From contig NZ_JBBPCC010000028.1 of the NCBI RefSeq assembly GCF_038070315.1, forward strand, positions 18,892 to 82,891: a stretch of DNA of 64,000 bases. Reading direction: 5' to 3'. Source of the DNA: Paenibacillus_G filicis (GTDB lineage: Bacteria; Bacillota; Bacilli; Paenibacillales; NBRC-103111). The notes beneath the pieces were generated by a model that was not told where the DNA came from, searched no databases, and worked only from the letters and a program-made list of their open reading frames with translations. Shown here in pieces: positions 1-7,408 of the stretch (positions within the stretch are counted from its first letter, which is position 1; every line of letters starts with the position of its first letter). Both the position numbers and the translations under genes were made by a program.

Positions 1-122
1 CCCAGCAGCAAAACATCCACCAACTGAGCGGCCGTTCGGCTGCCCAAGCCCGCAGTCCGGAGTTGAAGGCGTACATGCTCGGGCGTAATAATATCCGTCT
101 CCCGGTTAAAAACCTCGTTCAT
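1..122 (-). CDS. RDD family membrane protein, N-terminal fragment (cut by window edge)
   Basis: Reading leftward from an ATG at 122 gives about 40 residues that stay open to the window edge. They contain EHVRLQLRTAGLGSR followed by a hydrophobic stretch (AAQLVDVLLL), which is the typical opening of RDD family integral membrane proteins, where the conserved Arg and Asp flank the first membrane helix. A purine-rich ribosome site (GGAGAAGGTGAGG) precedes the ATG. The gene is divergent from the SpoIIM-like gene, a common pairing in Bacillales. The substrate or role of RDD proteins is mostly unknown; some act in ion or solute movement. Confidence 0.7.
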   Translation of the reverse strand, partial: MNEVFNRETDIITPEHVRLQLRTAGLGSRTAAQLVDVLLL

Positions 123-197
123 AGCAGCCTCACCTTCTCCTGCTTCCAATTTCTGTGGTAATATGAGATAGAGTCGGAAGGAGGATTTCATCATTTC

Positions 198-1220
198 ATG
201 GACATACAACGTTTCATCCGAGATCATCGGCCGGTCTGGTCTGAGCTCGAACGGCTGCTTGAGCGGTTCGACCGCCGCAAGCGTGAAGTACAGGCAGAGG
301 AGATCGACCGGCTGACCTCCCTATACAAGCAGGCCTCCTCCCATCTGGCCTACGCGCAGACGTATTACGCAGGAGACGAAGTGGAGACATTCCTGAATCA
401 GCTCGTTACCCGCGCTCATCATACGCTGTATGCTGAGCAGTGGAAATCCGGAACCCGTATCGGTGAATTCTTCAAGCGCCACTTTATCGGATATATGCTG
501 GAGCGCAGATGGTTTATTCTGCTGGCCACGCTGCTGTTCCTCATCGGAGGCGTGTCCGGCTTCGCTGCCGTCTGGCAGGACCCGCTGAACCTGTATGCCG
601 TCCTTCCTGCTTCCATAGCCGATAATGTCGACCCCCAGCGGGTAGGCGAGAATCACGATTCGGTACAGCATGCCATCATGTCGTCCACCATCATGACCAA
701 TAACATCCGCGTGGCGGTTCTCGCATTCGTCAGCGGTATCACCTTCGGCATCCTGACGGTGTATTTGATGGCTTACAATGGCTTGATTATCGGAGCGTTA
801 GCCGCCTTGTTCTGGCAGTCTGGACGAAGCTACAGCTTCTGGGCCTACATTCTGCCCCACGGGATCATCGAGCTGACGGCGATCTTCATCGCAGGCGGGG
901 CCGGACTGTATATGGGCTACCGGATGATCGTACCCGGCATTTACACGCGCAAGTATATGTTCCTGCGCTCTGTGAAGGAGTCGGCATTGCTGCTGATCGG
1001 CACGATTCCGTTATTCGTGATCGCAGGCATCATCGAGGGATACATCACCCCGTCCGGCCTTTCACTCGAAGTCAAATACGGATTCGCCGGCCTCACCCTG
1101 CTGGCGCTGGCGGTCTATGTGATGTATGGCGTTGTCTCCGGACGAAAGCGGCGCCTCCAGGAGCATGAGCGCACACCGGCTACAGCAGATCATCGGCTTT
1201 CACATCCAAGTACCGGTTAA
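198..1220 (+). CDS. SpoIIM-family (DUF95) integral membrane protein
   Basis: This 340-residue protein has a soluble helical N-terminal region (about 1-95), one membrane segment near 105-127, an extracytoplasmic loop, and four to five further membrane segments from about 172. The signature of the stage II sporulation protein M superfamily is visible: an NNIRVAVLAFVSG stretch, then an NGLIIG and HGIIELTAIFIAG block. SpoIIM itself works with SpoIID and SpoIIP in septal peptidoglycan degradation during engulfment. This longer DUF95 type sits instead with RDD, DUF58 and MoxR genes, and its own role is unknown. A GGAGG lies 13 bases before the ATG. Its 3-prime end overlaps the convergent DUF58 gene by 41 bases. 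Confidence 0.85.
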   Translation: MDIQRFIRDHRPVWSELERLLERFDRRKREVQAEEIDRLTSLYKQASSHLAYAQTYYAGDEVETFLNQLVTRAHHTLYAEQWKSGTRIGEFFKRHFIGYMLERRWFILLATLLFLIGGVSGFAAVWQDPLNLYAVLPASIADNVDPQRVGENHDSVQHAIMSSTIMTNNIRVAVLAFVSGITFGILTVYLMAYNGLIIGALAALFWQSGRSYSFWAYILPHGIIELTAIFIAGGAGLYMGYRMIVPGIYTRKYMFLRSVKESALLLIGTIPLFVIAGIIEGYITPSGLSLEVKYGFAGLTLLALAVYVMYGVVSGRKRRLQEHERTPATADHRLSHPSTG

Positions 1221-2562
1221 CCGCCGTCCAGGCCAGCTCCCCGACAGGAACATCGACGACATCGATGCCGCTGGCGGCCATTCGGGCCGCAAAGGCTCGC
1301 CGGTCCATCGTAAACTTATGCGCGAGGCTCTTGATATAGGCTTCGCGCCTGGTGGCTGTGGCCGTGTGGGCCCAGCCGTGCAGGACGTCGTCGCGCATGC
1401 CGAGCAGCAGCATATGATGCTGTCTGCGTACCCGGAGCAGTAACGGCAGCAGCTGATCCTCAAACATATCCTTGTCGAGATCGGAGAACAGCACCGTCAA
1501 TCCCCGCTTCTTCTGAACCCGCAGCAGATGCTGCAGCGCCATGGAATAGCTCGCCTCGACGAACTCGGACCTCAGGTCGAATACCGCTTCTGTGATCATC
1601 TGAAGATGAGCGAGTCCCGCACCGGGCGGCACATACACCTTCACCTTGCTGGAGAATGCCAGCACGGCCACTTTATCCCCCTGCTTCAGCGCTACCGCTG
1701 CCAGAGCCAGTGCGGCCTCGAGCGAAGCATCCAGCTTGGTACGCCCTTCGAGCTCTACCCCCATCATCCGTCCGCAATCCAGCAAAATCGTGACGACCTT
1801 GCCCCGTTCCGGTCGGAATACGTTCGTCATGAGCGAGCGCGAGCGGGCCGATGCCCGCCAATTGATCAAGCGCGGATCGTCATCGGGCACGTATTCGCGA
1901 ATCGCATGAAACTCCGAACCGGACCGCTCCCGCTTGTAGACTCGGCGTCCCTCCAGCATCAGGTCCCGCTGGGCGGACGCCAGAATCCCGCGCACCGCCG
2001 ACAGATCCGGGTAGATGCTGATGCTTTGCCCCGTTCGGATGGTCATCTGCTTGGACCAGAGCCCCAGCCTGCCGCTGTACCGCAGCCTGATCCGGTCGAA
2101 AGCATGAATGCCCCGTTCCAGACCAGCCGCCGTATACCGAAGGCTCGCTTCCCTTCCTTGCCCTATCGTTTTCATGCCCGCTGCACCGGTCACCTGGAAA
2201 ACCTGCGGCACCTCGTCAACCGCTTCAAGCTTCATCCCCTCAAGGCGGGAAGCTGGCGCGTCCACAGTCAGCATCACTTCGAATGGCATCCCGATATCCG
2301 CCTGCCTCGGCAGACTTCGGATCACCTTGAGCGCCTTCCGTCTGGGCAGCAGCGACAGATCGAGCACAGAAGCTCCCAGCAGCAGCGCGTTCACAACAGC
2401 GAACGCCGCAGGGCCGAAGCCTGCTGCATACCCTGCTCCCACCACAAGAGCGCTGCCTGCCGCCACCAAGGCTAGCCGGGGTGTAGGCACCACCAGCCGC
2501 TCCTCCAGCTTCTCAGCGAGGAACCGGAATCTGGGCCAGCGTTTCCTGGATGAAGTGGTCAC
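1180..2562 (-). CDS. DUF58 domain protein (vWA-like)
   Basis: This 460-residue protein begins with a short basic region, then two hydrophobic segments (about 29-70), and continues with a beta-rich part and the DUF58 domain. The family hallmark REYVPDDDPRLINW lies near residue 224, followed by a vWA-like fold with DCGRMMG where a MIDAS-type metal site would start. DUF58 proteins are regularly encoded next to MoxR AAA+ ATPases, which are thought to act as chaperones for vWA partners. The start overlaps the moxR end by 50 bases, so a later in-frame start is possible. The 3-prime end overlaps the SpoIIM-like gene on the opposite strand. Confidence 0.85.
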   Translation of the reverse strand: MTTSSRKRWPRFRFLAEKLEERLVVPTPRLALVAAGSALVVGAGYAAGFGPAAFAVVNALLLGASVLDLSLLPRRKALKVIRSLPRQADIGMPFEVMLTVDAPASRLEGMKLEAVDEVPQVFQVTGAAGMKTIGQGREASLRYTAAGLERGIHAFDRIRLRYSGRLGLWSKQMTIRTGQSISIYPDLSAVRGILASAQRDLMLEGRRVYKRERSGSEFHAIREYVPDDDPRLINWRASARSRSLMTNVFRPERGKVVTILLDCGRMMGVELEGRTKLDASLEAALALAAVALKQGDKVAVLAFSSKVKVYVPPGAGLAHLQMITEAVFDLRSEFVEASYSMALQHLLRVQKKRGLTVLFSDLDKDMFEDQLLPLLLRVRRQHHMLLLGMRDDVLHGWAHTATATRREAYIKSLAHKFTMDRRAFAARMAASGIDVVDVPVGELAWTAVNRYLDVKADDLL

Positions 2563-3448
2563 TTGTTTCCCCCTCCAATTCGACCTGGGGCGTCAGCAGC
2601 AGCCGATGGCGCAAGGTCGGAACCGCCACCGTCTTGATATCATCCGGCGTAACAAAGTTCCGGCCGTCAAGCAGCGCCCATGCCTTGCTCGCCATCATCA
2701 GCGCGATACCCGCACGCGGACTGGCCCCCAGCAGAACCCGCTTATCTTCGCGCGTCTGGCGCACCAGCGTCGTGATATAAGCGAGCAGCGTATCCTGCAC
2801 GACAACTTCGCCAAGGTGCGCCCTAAGCTCCCTGAGGCGGTCAAGCGTCAGAACCGGAGCTGTAGCCGACGTTTGACTAGCACCTGCAAAGGAAGGCGTA
2901 TGCTCCCGCAAAATGCTCAGCTCCGCTTCCGGCGACGGGTACGAGACGATGAGCTTGAATAGAAAACGGTCGAGCTGAGCCTCAGGCAGCGGGTAGGTGC
3001 CCTCGTACTCCACCGGATTTTGCGTAGCAACGACGAAGAACGGATCGGGCAACGGATGCGTCTTGCCCTGGATCGTCACCTGCCGTTCCTCCATAGCCTC
3101 CAGCAGCGCCGCTTGCGTCTTGGGCGGAGTCCGGTTAATTTCGTCGGCGAGCAAGATGTGAGTGAAGACCGGACCGCGTATGGTTTCGAATTCATTGCTT
3201 TTCATATTCAGCACGACGCTGCCGGTAATATCGCTAGGCATCATGTCCGGTGTAAACTGAACCCGGCTGAATATCCCATCGACCGATTCGGCGAGTGTGC
3301 GGACCATCTTTGTTTTCCCCAGACCCGGTACCCCTTCCAGCAGCACATGGCCCCCGGTCAAAAATGCCGTCAACAGCAAGCGAATGTTCTTCTGCTGTCC
3401 GATTACGATTCGATCCATCTGCTGCAGCAGTTCCTGCAATCGGATCAC
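2513..3448 (-). CDS. MoxR family AAA+ ATPase
   Basis: This 311-residue protein has Walker A GVPGLGKT (near 39-46), Walker B LLADEINR, the following PPKTQAALLEAMEE that is diagnostic of MoxR proteins, and sensor region FVVATQNPVEYEGTYPLPEAQ-like sequence. The C-terminal lid carries SPRAG. MoxR ATPases are cytoplasmic chaperone-like enzymes that remodel partner proteins with vWA folds; here the DUF58 product directly downstream is the obvious partner. The gene overlaps the upstream DUF4350 gene by ATGA (4 bases), which supports translational coupling. Length is normal for the family. Confidence 0.92.
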   Translation of the reverse strand: MIRLQELLQQMDRIVIGQQKNIRLLLTAFLTGGHVLLEGVPGLGKTKMVRTLAESVDGIFSRVQFTPDMMPSDITGSVVLNMKSNEFETIRGPVFTHILLADEINRTPPKTQAALLEAMEERQVTIQGKTHPLPDPFFVVATQNPVEYEGTYPLPEAQLDRFLFKLIVSYPSPEAELSILREHTPSFAGASQTSATAPVLTLDRLRELRAHLGEVVVQDTLLAYITTLVRQTREDKRVLLGASPRAGIALMMASKAWALLDGRNFVTPDDIKTVAVPTLRHRLLLTPQVELEGETSDHFIQETLAQIPVPR

Positions 3449-4572
3449 TTCCTCTCCAGTTTGCTAATCAGCTCGTCAGCCGCACGGCTGTCGCGTTCCA
3501 GCTGTTTGGTTCCATATAAGGCTGCTTCACGGGCTCGTTGAAACCTAACTAGCAGCTCACCCAGCCTATCTACATCCGGCTTGTCCCAGTGCTGCCGTGC
3601 CGTCGCTAGCAGCTGGCTGTCGGTCGCATCGATACGGACGCCCCACCCGGCTCGGGCCAGACTGCGTATGTAGGCCTCCTGATGCGCGAGCGCTTCGCGT
3701 GCCAGTCCTCTGCGCTCATACCAGCCTGCTGCGGCAATCAGTGTCTCGTCTCCCCGCCGGACTGTCCACGCCCGTGGCGTATACGCCGGACCGAAGCGAA
3801 CAGCTTTCATCCAGAGCCAGAGCAGCGCCCCGACGGTCAACTGGGCTAGGATGGCCAGCAGCCATCCGGGATAGACGGCCAGAAAGCCCGGTGTCTCCTG
3901 CATACCGTGGTGGTAATCGTCGAACCAGACCGCCTTGCGGCCGCGAGGCAGATAGGGCCAGAGCAGCTCGAAATTCGAGTGGGTCAGGATGGCGTCATTG
4001 CGCGTCCACTCCGGAACGAGCAGCAGCGTTACCGTCCCCTCTCCCCACGCCAGACGTGCCGCTATGACGCCATGCTCATCCTGCAGCAAGGGCTCGACTT
4101 CATCCGTTTCCCCGATACGGCGGCCTGAAGCGATGCTTGCGGTCCAACCTGCCTCTGCTGGCCTCAATCGGTCCTGTACAGAAACAACAGCGGTGTCAAT
4201 CTGCGGCAGCGTCTTAAACTCGAACGGCTCCCCATCAGGAGGCGAGGCATGAAACAGCAGCAGGTCATTGCCCCTCTCCACCCAGTCCAGCGCATCCTCC
4301 AGCTCGCGTGCCGTCAGATTGTTCGGCTGGATCGATACCATCGTGTGCCCTTCGGCTTGGGGAAGCGACTTCCAAGGCTTGCGCCATGGCTTGACCGGTT
4401 CCCCGCTCTCTTTCAATAAATCAAACAAACCCTTCGTCCCATCCTGGGCAGGGGAGACGGATACATAACCAGCGTACTTCGGCAAGTCGGGCTTCACCAG
4501 CACATAACCGACGATCAGAAAGGCCAGCACGCTGAGCAGCAGCGCGATCCGCTGCTTATTGCGCTTCAGCAT
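3445..4572 (-). CDS. DUF4350 domain membrane protein
   Basis: The start is set at the ATG at 4572 (MLKRNKQRIALLL), giving 375 residues; a longer open frame upstream runs through the previous gene in another frame and is not used. One membrane helix lies at about 8-25 and a second at about 250-275. Between them is the region typical of DUF4350, with a segment KGLFDLLKESGEPVKPW in which an ATPase-associated unfoldase-free Rossmann-like fold is predicted for the family. The protein is therefore anchored with most of its mass outside the cytoplasm. It overlaps the DUF4129 gene by 17 bases and moxR by 4, so it belongs to one operon. Function is unknown. Confidence 0.78.
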   Translation of the reverse strand: MLKRNKQRIALLLSVLAFLIVGYVLVKPDLPKYAGYVSVSPAQDGTKGLFDLLKESGEPVKPWRKPWKSLPQAEGHTMVSIQPNNLTARELEDALDWVERGNDLLLFHASPPDGEPFEFKTLPQIDTAVVSVQDRLRPAEAGWTASIASGRRIGETDEVEPLLQDEHGVIAARLAWGEGTVTLLLVPEWTRNDAILTHSNFELLWPYLPRGRKAVWFDDYHHGMQETPGFLAVYPGWLLAILAQLTVGALLWLWMKAVRFGPAYTPRAWTVRRGDETLIAAAGWYERRGLAREALAHQEAYIRSLARAGWGVRIDATDSQLLATARQHWDKPDVDRLGELLVRFQRAREAALYGTKQLERDSRAADELISKLERK

Positions 4573-5194
4573 AGCGCCCCCCTCCTTCCTGTGCCGCTTC
4601 CGCCATGTCCCGCAGGCGGACATAGTCGGAAGAAGACACCTCGCCGCCCCCGTACACGACATGCTCGAAGAGCGCCGCGACGTCGGCGAACGAAGCGGCC
4701 AAACCCGGCTTGGAATCCAGCAGCTCTTCGATATATTCACGATTCGTTTTCCACTTCTCAGCCCGGACCCAGCCCTGCTCATCAAGCTGCAGCAGCAGGC
4801 CCAAGAACATCCTGCGGACCGCTTCCGCGTAATCTCCTGCGGCTGCTAGCCGCTCGGCCTCCTCCCGGTAGACCGCAGAGGATCTGTCCAGGTCGGCAGC
4901 GCTGCCGAATACGCTGCGCATGCGGCTTCGCCGGAGCAGGATAGCGCTGCGGATCAGCCAGAGAATAGCCGCTCCGAGCAGAACCAGTACAATACCAAGC
5001 ACCGTATAAGCAAGTAATTTGGACGTTCCCGGCGGCAGACCTACATCCGGGAACAACCCAAACAGCTTCTCCCACATCCGCTCCAGCCAGCCCAGCAGCG
5101 GACTGGGACGCTCGCGCAAGTAACCGGCAAATTCATCCCGCGACAAAATCTCACTTAGCTTATCTTTATCGGCTTGCAGCTCCGAGTTAGTCAT
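4556..5194 (-). CDS. DUF4129 domain membrane protein
   Basis: The chosen start is the ATG at 5194 (MTNSELQADKD), preceded by a GGGGGG tract; it overlaps the upstream stop codon as ATGACTAA. The 212-residue product has an amphipathic N-terminal part, a membrane helix near 65-87 (LLAYTVLGIVLVLLGAAIL) and a cytoplasmic helical C-terminal domain containing the DUF4129 core, with NREYIEELL and an FEHVVYGGGEVSSSDY motif. DUF4129 is found fused to transglutaminase-like proteins or stand-alone in MoxR/DUF58 operons, as here. A longer in-frame start exists but has no better ribosome site. Biochemical role unknown. Confidence 0.8.
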   Translation of the reverse strand: MTNSELQADKDKLSEILSRDEFAGYLRERPSPLLGWLERMWEKLFGLFPDVGLPPGTSKLLAYTVLGIVLVLLGAAILWLIRSAILLRRSRMRSVFGSAADLDRSSAVYREEAERLAAAGDYAEAVRRMFLGLLLQLDEQGWVRAEKWKTNREYIEELLDSKPGLAASFADVAALFEHVVYGGGEVSSSDYVRLRDMAEAAQEGGGRYAEAQ

Positions 5195-6341
5195 CGTTCG
5201 AAGTTGATCCCCCCGGCTTCGGCGGTCCGGACCGATCTGCGGATGCTTCACTTACGCCGCCAAAACCTGAACTTGAGCTTGGGGTCGGTCCTGAGCCATA
5301 GCCAGAGTCAAGCCCGTTACCTGCTCCAAGTCCTGTCGTTCCATACGAGAGATCGACTCTCGGCTGTCCCCCCGGTGCCGATGCTTGAAGGTAATTCTCC
5401 AGATCCGAGCCTTCGTTGCGGACGCGAAGATCGAAGTAAATCACTGCATAGGGAATGGTGAACAGCGGGGCGATCAGCAGAACCAGCAGCACATTGATTA
5501 GCTGGCCGATCAGTGACATTTTGAATACCCCGATCATCAGCGCGTAAGAACCCAGTGCGAAGATGGAATAAAGAACGGAGAGCAGGAGCAATACAGCGAA
5601 AATGCGCCAGAAGCTTCCCTTGGTCAAGCGCCAGCTCCGCCCGATCGCCCCTTCTCCGTCTTCCAACGCCACAATCGGCAGGAAGAATCCGAAGCGGATC
5701 ATGAAAAAGCTCAGCCCCGCCCATATGCCCAGTGCAACTAGTATGTATACGACAACGCCAACAATAATAAGTACGATACTGCCCCCCAACGAACCGCTGC
5801 CTATACTAGGAAGACCGGCCGCCAAGCCTGCCGTCAACGCAACCACGATGACGATCACAATCACGAGCGCAATCCATATGCCGATCGATATGCCTGTGAT
5901 GATAAGGCCATAAAGAAGCGAGTTGCCGATCACTCGGCCATAACGGCCAAATGATTGCCGCAGCACTTCGGAGAAGCGAACCTCTTGACCCTGCAGCGCC
6001 GTTTGGACCAGATGAAGCTGCGAGGACATCAGCACAGGCAGCAGCAGCACCGCATATAAAGGCATCAAGAGAAAAGAAAAAAATAGAAGACCCGGATTCA
6101 AAGCTTCTGCTTCTAAATTGCTTCTGCTGATAAACAGATCCAGCGAATCCGCGATCGAATCCCCGGCCTGCGGGAGCAGCGGAACGGATGACAAATTATA
6201 GAGCAGCAGATTTTGCAGCAAATAAAAAGGTCCCACAAACAACAGCATCAGCAAGAATGCCGTGGCGAAGTGATTCCGGTACAATTGAAAGCTCCGGTCT
6301 AAAATGGCGCCGACTCCCATCGGCCTGTTCAAGTACTCCAT
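5187..6341 (-). CDS. Polytopic membrane protein (GPDP membrane-domain-like)
   Basis: The ATG at 6341 (MEYLNRPMGVGAILDRSF) lies 8 bases after a GGAGG; a TTG five codons earlier is rejected. The 384-residue product has about six membrane segments and an ERF of the form VGAILDRSFQLYRNHF at the start, which resembles the membrane domain found at the N-terminus of some glycerophosphodiester phosphodiesterases and in many stand-alone Firmicutes proteins. The last 65 residues are rich in Gly, Ser and Pro and probably disordered in the cytoplasm. It is the first gene of the leftward DUF4129-DUF4350-MoxR-DUF58 operon. No catalytic residues are apparent; the role is unknown. Confidence 0.7.
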   Translation of the reverse strand: MEYLNRPMGVGAILDRSFQLYRNHFATAFLLMLLFVGPFYLLQNLLLYNLSSVPLLPQAGDSIADSLDLFISRSNLEAEALNPGLLFFSFLLMPLYAVLLLPVLMSSQLHLVQTALQGQEVRFSEVLRQSFGRYGRVIGNSLLYGLIITGISIGIWIALVIVIVIVVALTAGLAAGLPSIGSGSLGGSIVLIIVGVVVYILVALGIWAGLSFFMIRFGFFLPIVALEDGEGAIGRSWRLTKGSFWRIFAVLLLLSVLYSIFALGSYALMIGVFKMSLIGQLINVLLVLLIAPLFTIPYAVIYFDLRVRNEGSDLENYLQASAPGGQPRVDLSYGTTGLGAGNGLDSGYGSGPTPSSSSGFGGVSEASADRSGPPKPGGSTSNDD

Positions 6342-6442
6342 GCACACATCCTCCAATCACTTAGTCGGAATTATTATACATGAATGGATGATTGAAGGCA
6401 CCAAAAAAAACCAATTTATCTGGATTTTATATCTATGAAACC

Positions 6443-7147
6443 TTATTTATCGTTGGTCAGTCTTCCATCGGAGCTAAGCGGGATCTGTTCTCCAAGCTGT
6501 GCTGACTTTGGCTTTAGCACATGCACATTGATGTAATCCTTCACGCGGGCGAGCACTTCCCTCGCCTCGTACTTGCGGATATCCCGGTAAGCCTGCTTGT
6601 CGGAGGCTGCTCCGACCGCCTCAAGTCCCATAGCTCTGGCCACATAAATGGCCCTCTTCAGATGATAGTCCTGGGTCACAATAATCAGGTTGGAAGCCTG
6701 GAATACAGCCTGGGCCCGGTACATGCTGTCATAGGTATTAAACCCCGCATGATCCATGAAGATATGCTTGTCCGGCACGCCCTTTTTCATTAAATAGTTT
6801 TTCATGGCATTGACTTCATCATATTCATCGCTCGCATGATCTCCGCTGACAATGATGCGCCTTGCTTTCCCGGACGCGTAGAGATCGTAGGCGGTGTCCA
6901 GCCGGTCCCGGAGAATGTCAGATACCTTCCCGTTCGAATACACAGAGGCCCCAAGCACGATAAGCGCTTCAGATGGCGGAAGTTCGTTTTTTTGTAGGAT
7001 ATAGTTTTGTCCTGTACACAGTACATACTCGTTGATGAGCAGCAGGGTCGTACAGGCGATGAAGGCTGCCGTGGCCAGGCAACGGATGAGCTTGCCGGCA
7101 TTCCGCCGCCGTTTGGGTTTTATGGCCTTCGTTGTAAGTAGCTTCAT
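6443..7147 (-). CDS. SanA/ElyC-like DUF218 membrane-anchored protein
   Basis: This 234-residue protein has a basic N-terminus, one membrane helix at about 24-45, and an outward-facing DUF218 domain. Family motifs visible are ALIVLGASVYSNGKVS, RLDTAYDLY, IIVSGDH, and LIIVTQDYHLKRA, which match the SanA and YdcF group. SanA in enteric bacteria affects envelope permeability to vancomycin, and ElyC affects peptidoglycan at low temperature; the chemical activity is unresolved. An AAAGGAG lies 6 bases before the ATG. It stands alone, upstream of the DUF4129 cluster by about 100 bases and downstream of the giant secreted protein. Confidence 0.82.
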   Translation of the reverse strand: MKLLTTKAIKPKRRRNAGKLIRCLATAAFIACTTLLLINEYVLCTGQNYILQKNELPPSEALIVLGASVYSNGKVSDILRDRLDTAYDLYASGKARRIIVSGDHASDEYDEVNAMKNYLMKKGVPDKHIFMDHAGFNTYDSMYRAQAVFQASNLIIVTQDYHLKRAIYVARAMGLEAVGAASDKQAYRDIRKYEAREVLARVKDYINVHVLKPKSAQLGEQIPLSSDGRLTNDK

Positions 7148-7285
7148 GTCTGTCTCCTTTGCATGCTTGACGGCCAGGGAATACGCGGATCGTCTTCCCG
7201 CCTTTTTCCATTATACCTTAAAAGGGACTATAGTCTCACCCTCAACCGTGCAAACCGTGCAAAAGAAACGGCCCGCCATGCAAAT

Positions 7286-7313
7286 AGAGGTCCCCGCGAA
7301 TGCGGAGACCTCT
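7286..7313 (-). terminator. Hairpin after the 2280-residue protein gene
   Basis: AGAGGTCCCCGC and GCGGAGACCTCT form a 12-base-pair stem (one G-U pair) around a GAAT loop, about 100 bases past the stop codon of the giant secreted protein. The T tract is poor, so this may be an inefficient terminator or a 3-prime stabilising stem. Apart from this, the 7148-7408 gap shows nothing recognisable. Confidence 0.5.
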
Positions 7314-7408
7314 GCCCGTATCATCTGTATACGTTACTTCCACAGCAATTATGGAAGCACGCTTCCTGCACCGGACCCGTTCTTAGCGGGGCGTTGAATC
7401 TTCAATCC

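Noticed and set aside
4573..4785. Longer start for the DUF4350 gene
   Set aside because: The extra 71 residues are read from the DUF4129 gene in another frame and lack a membrane anchor; the ATG at 4572 fits the family.
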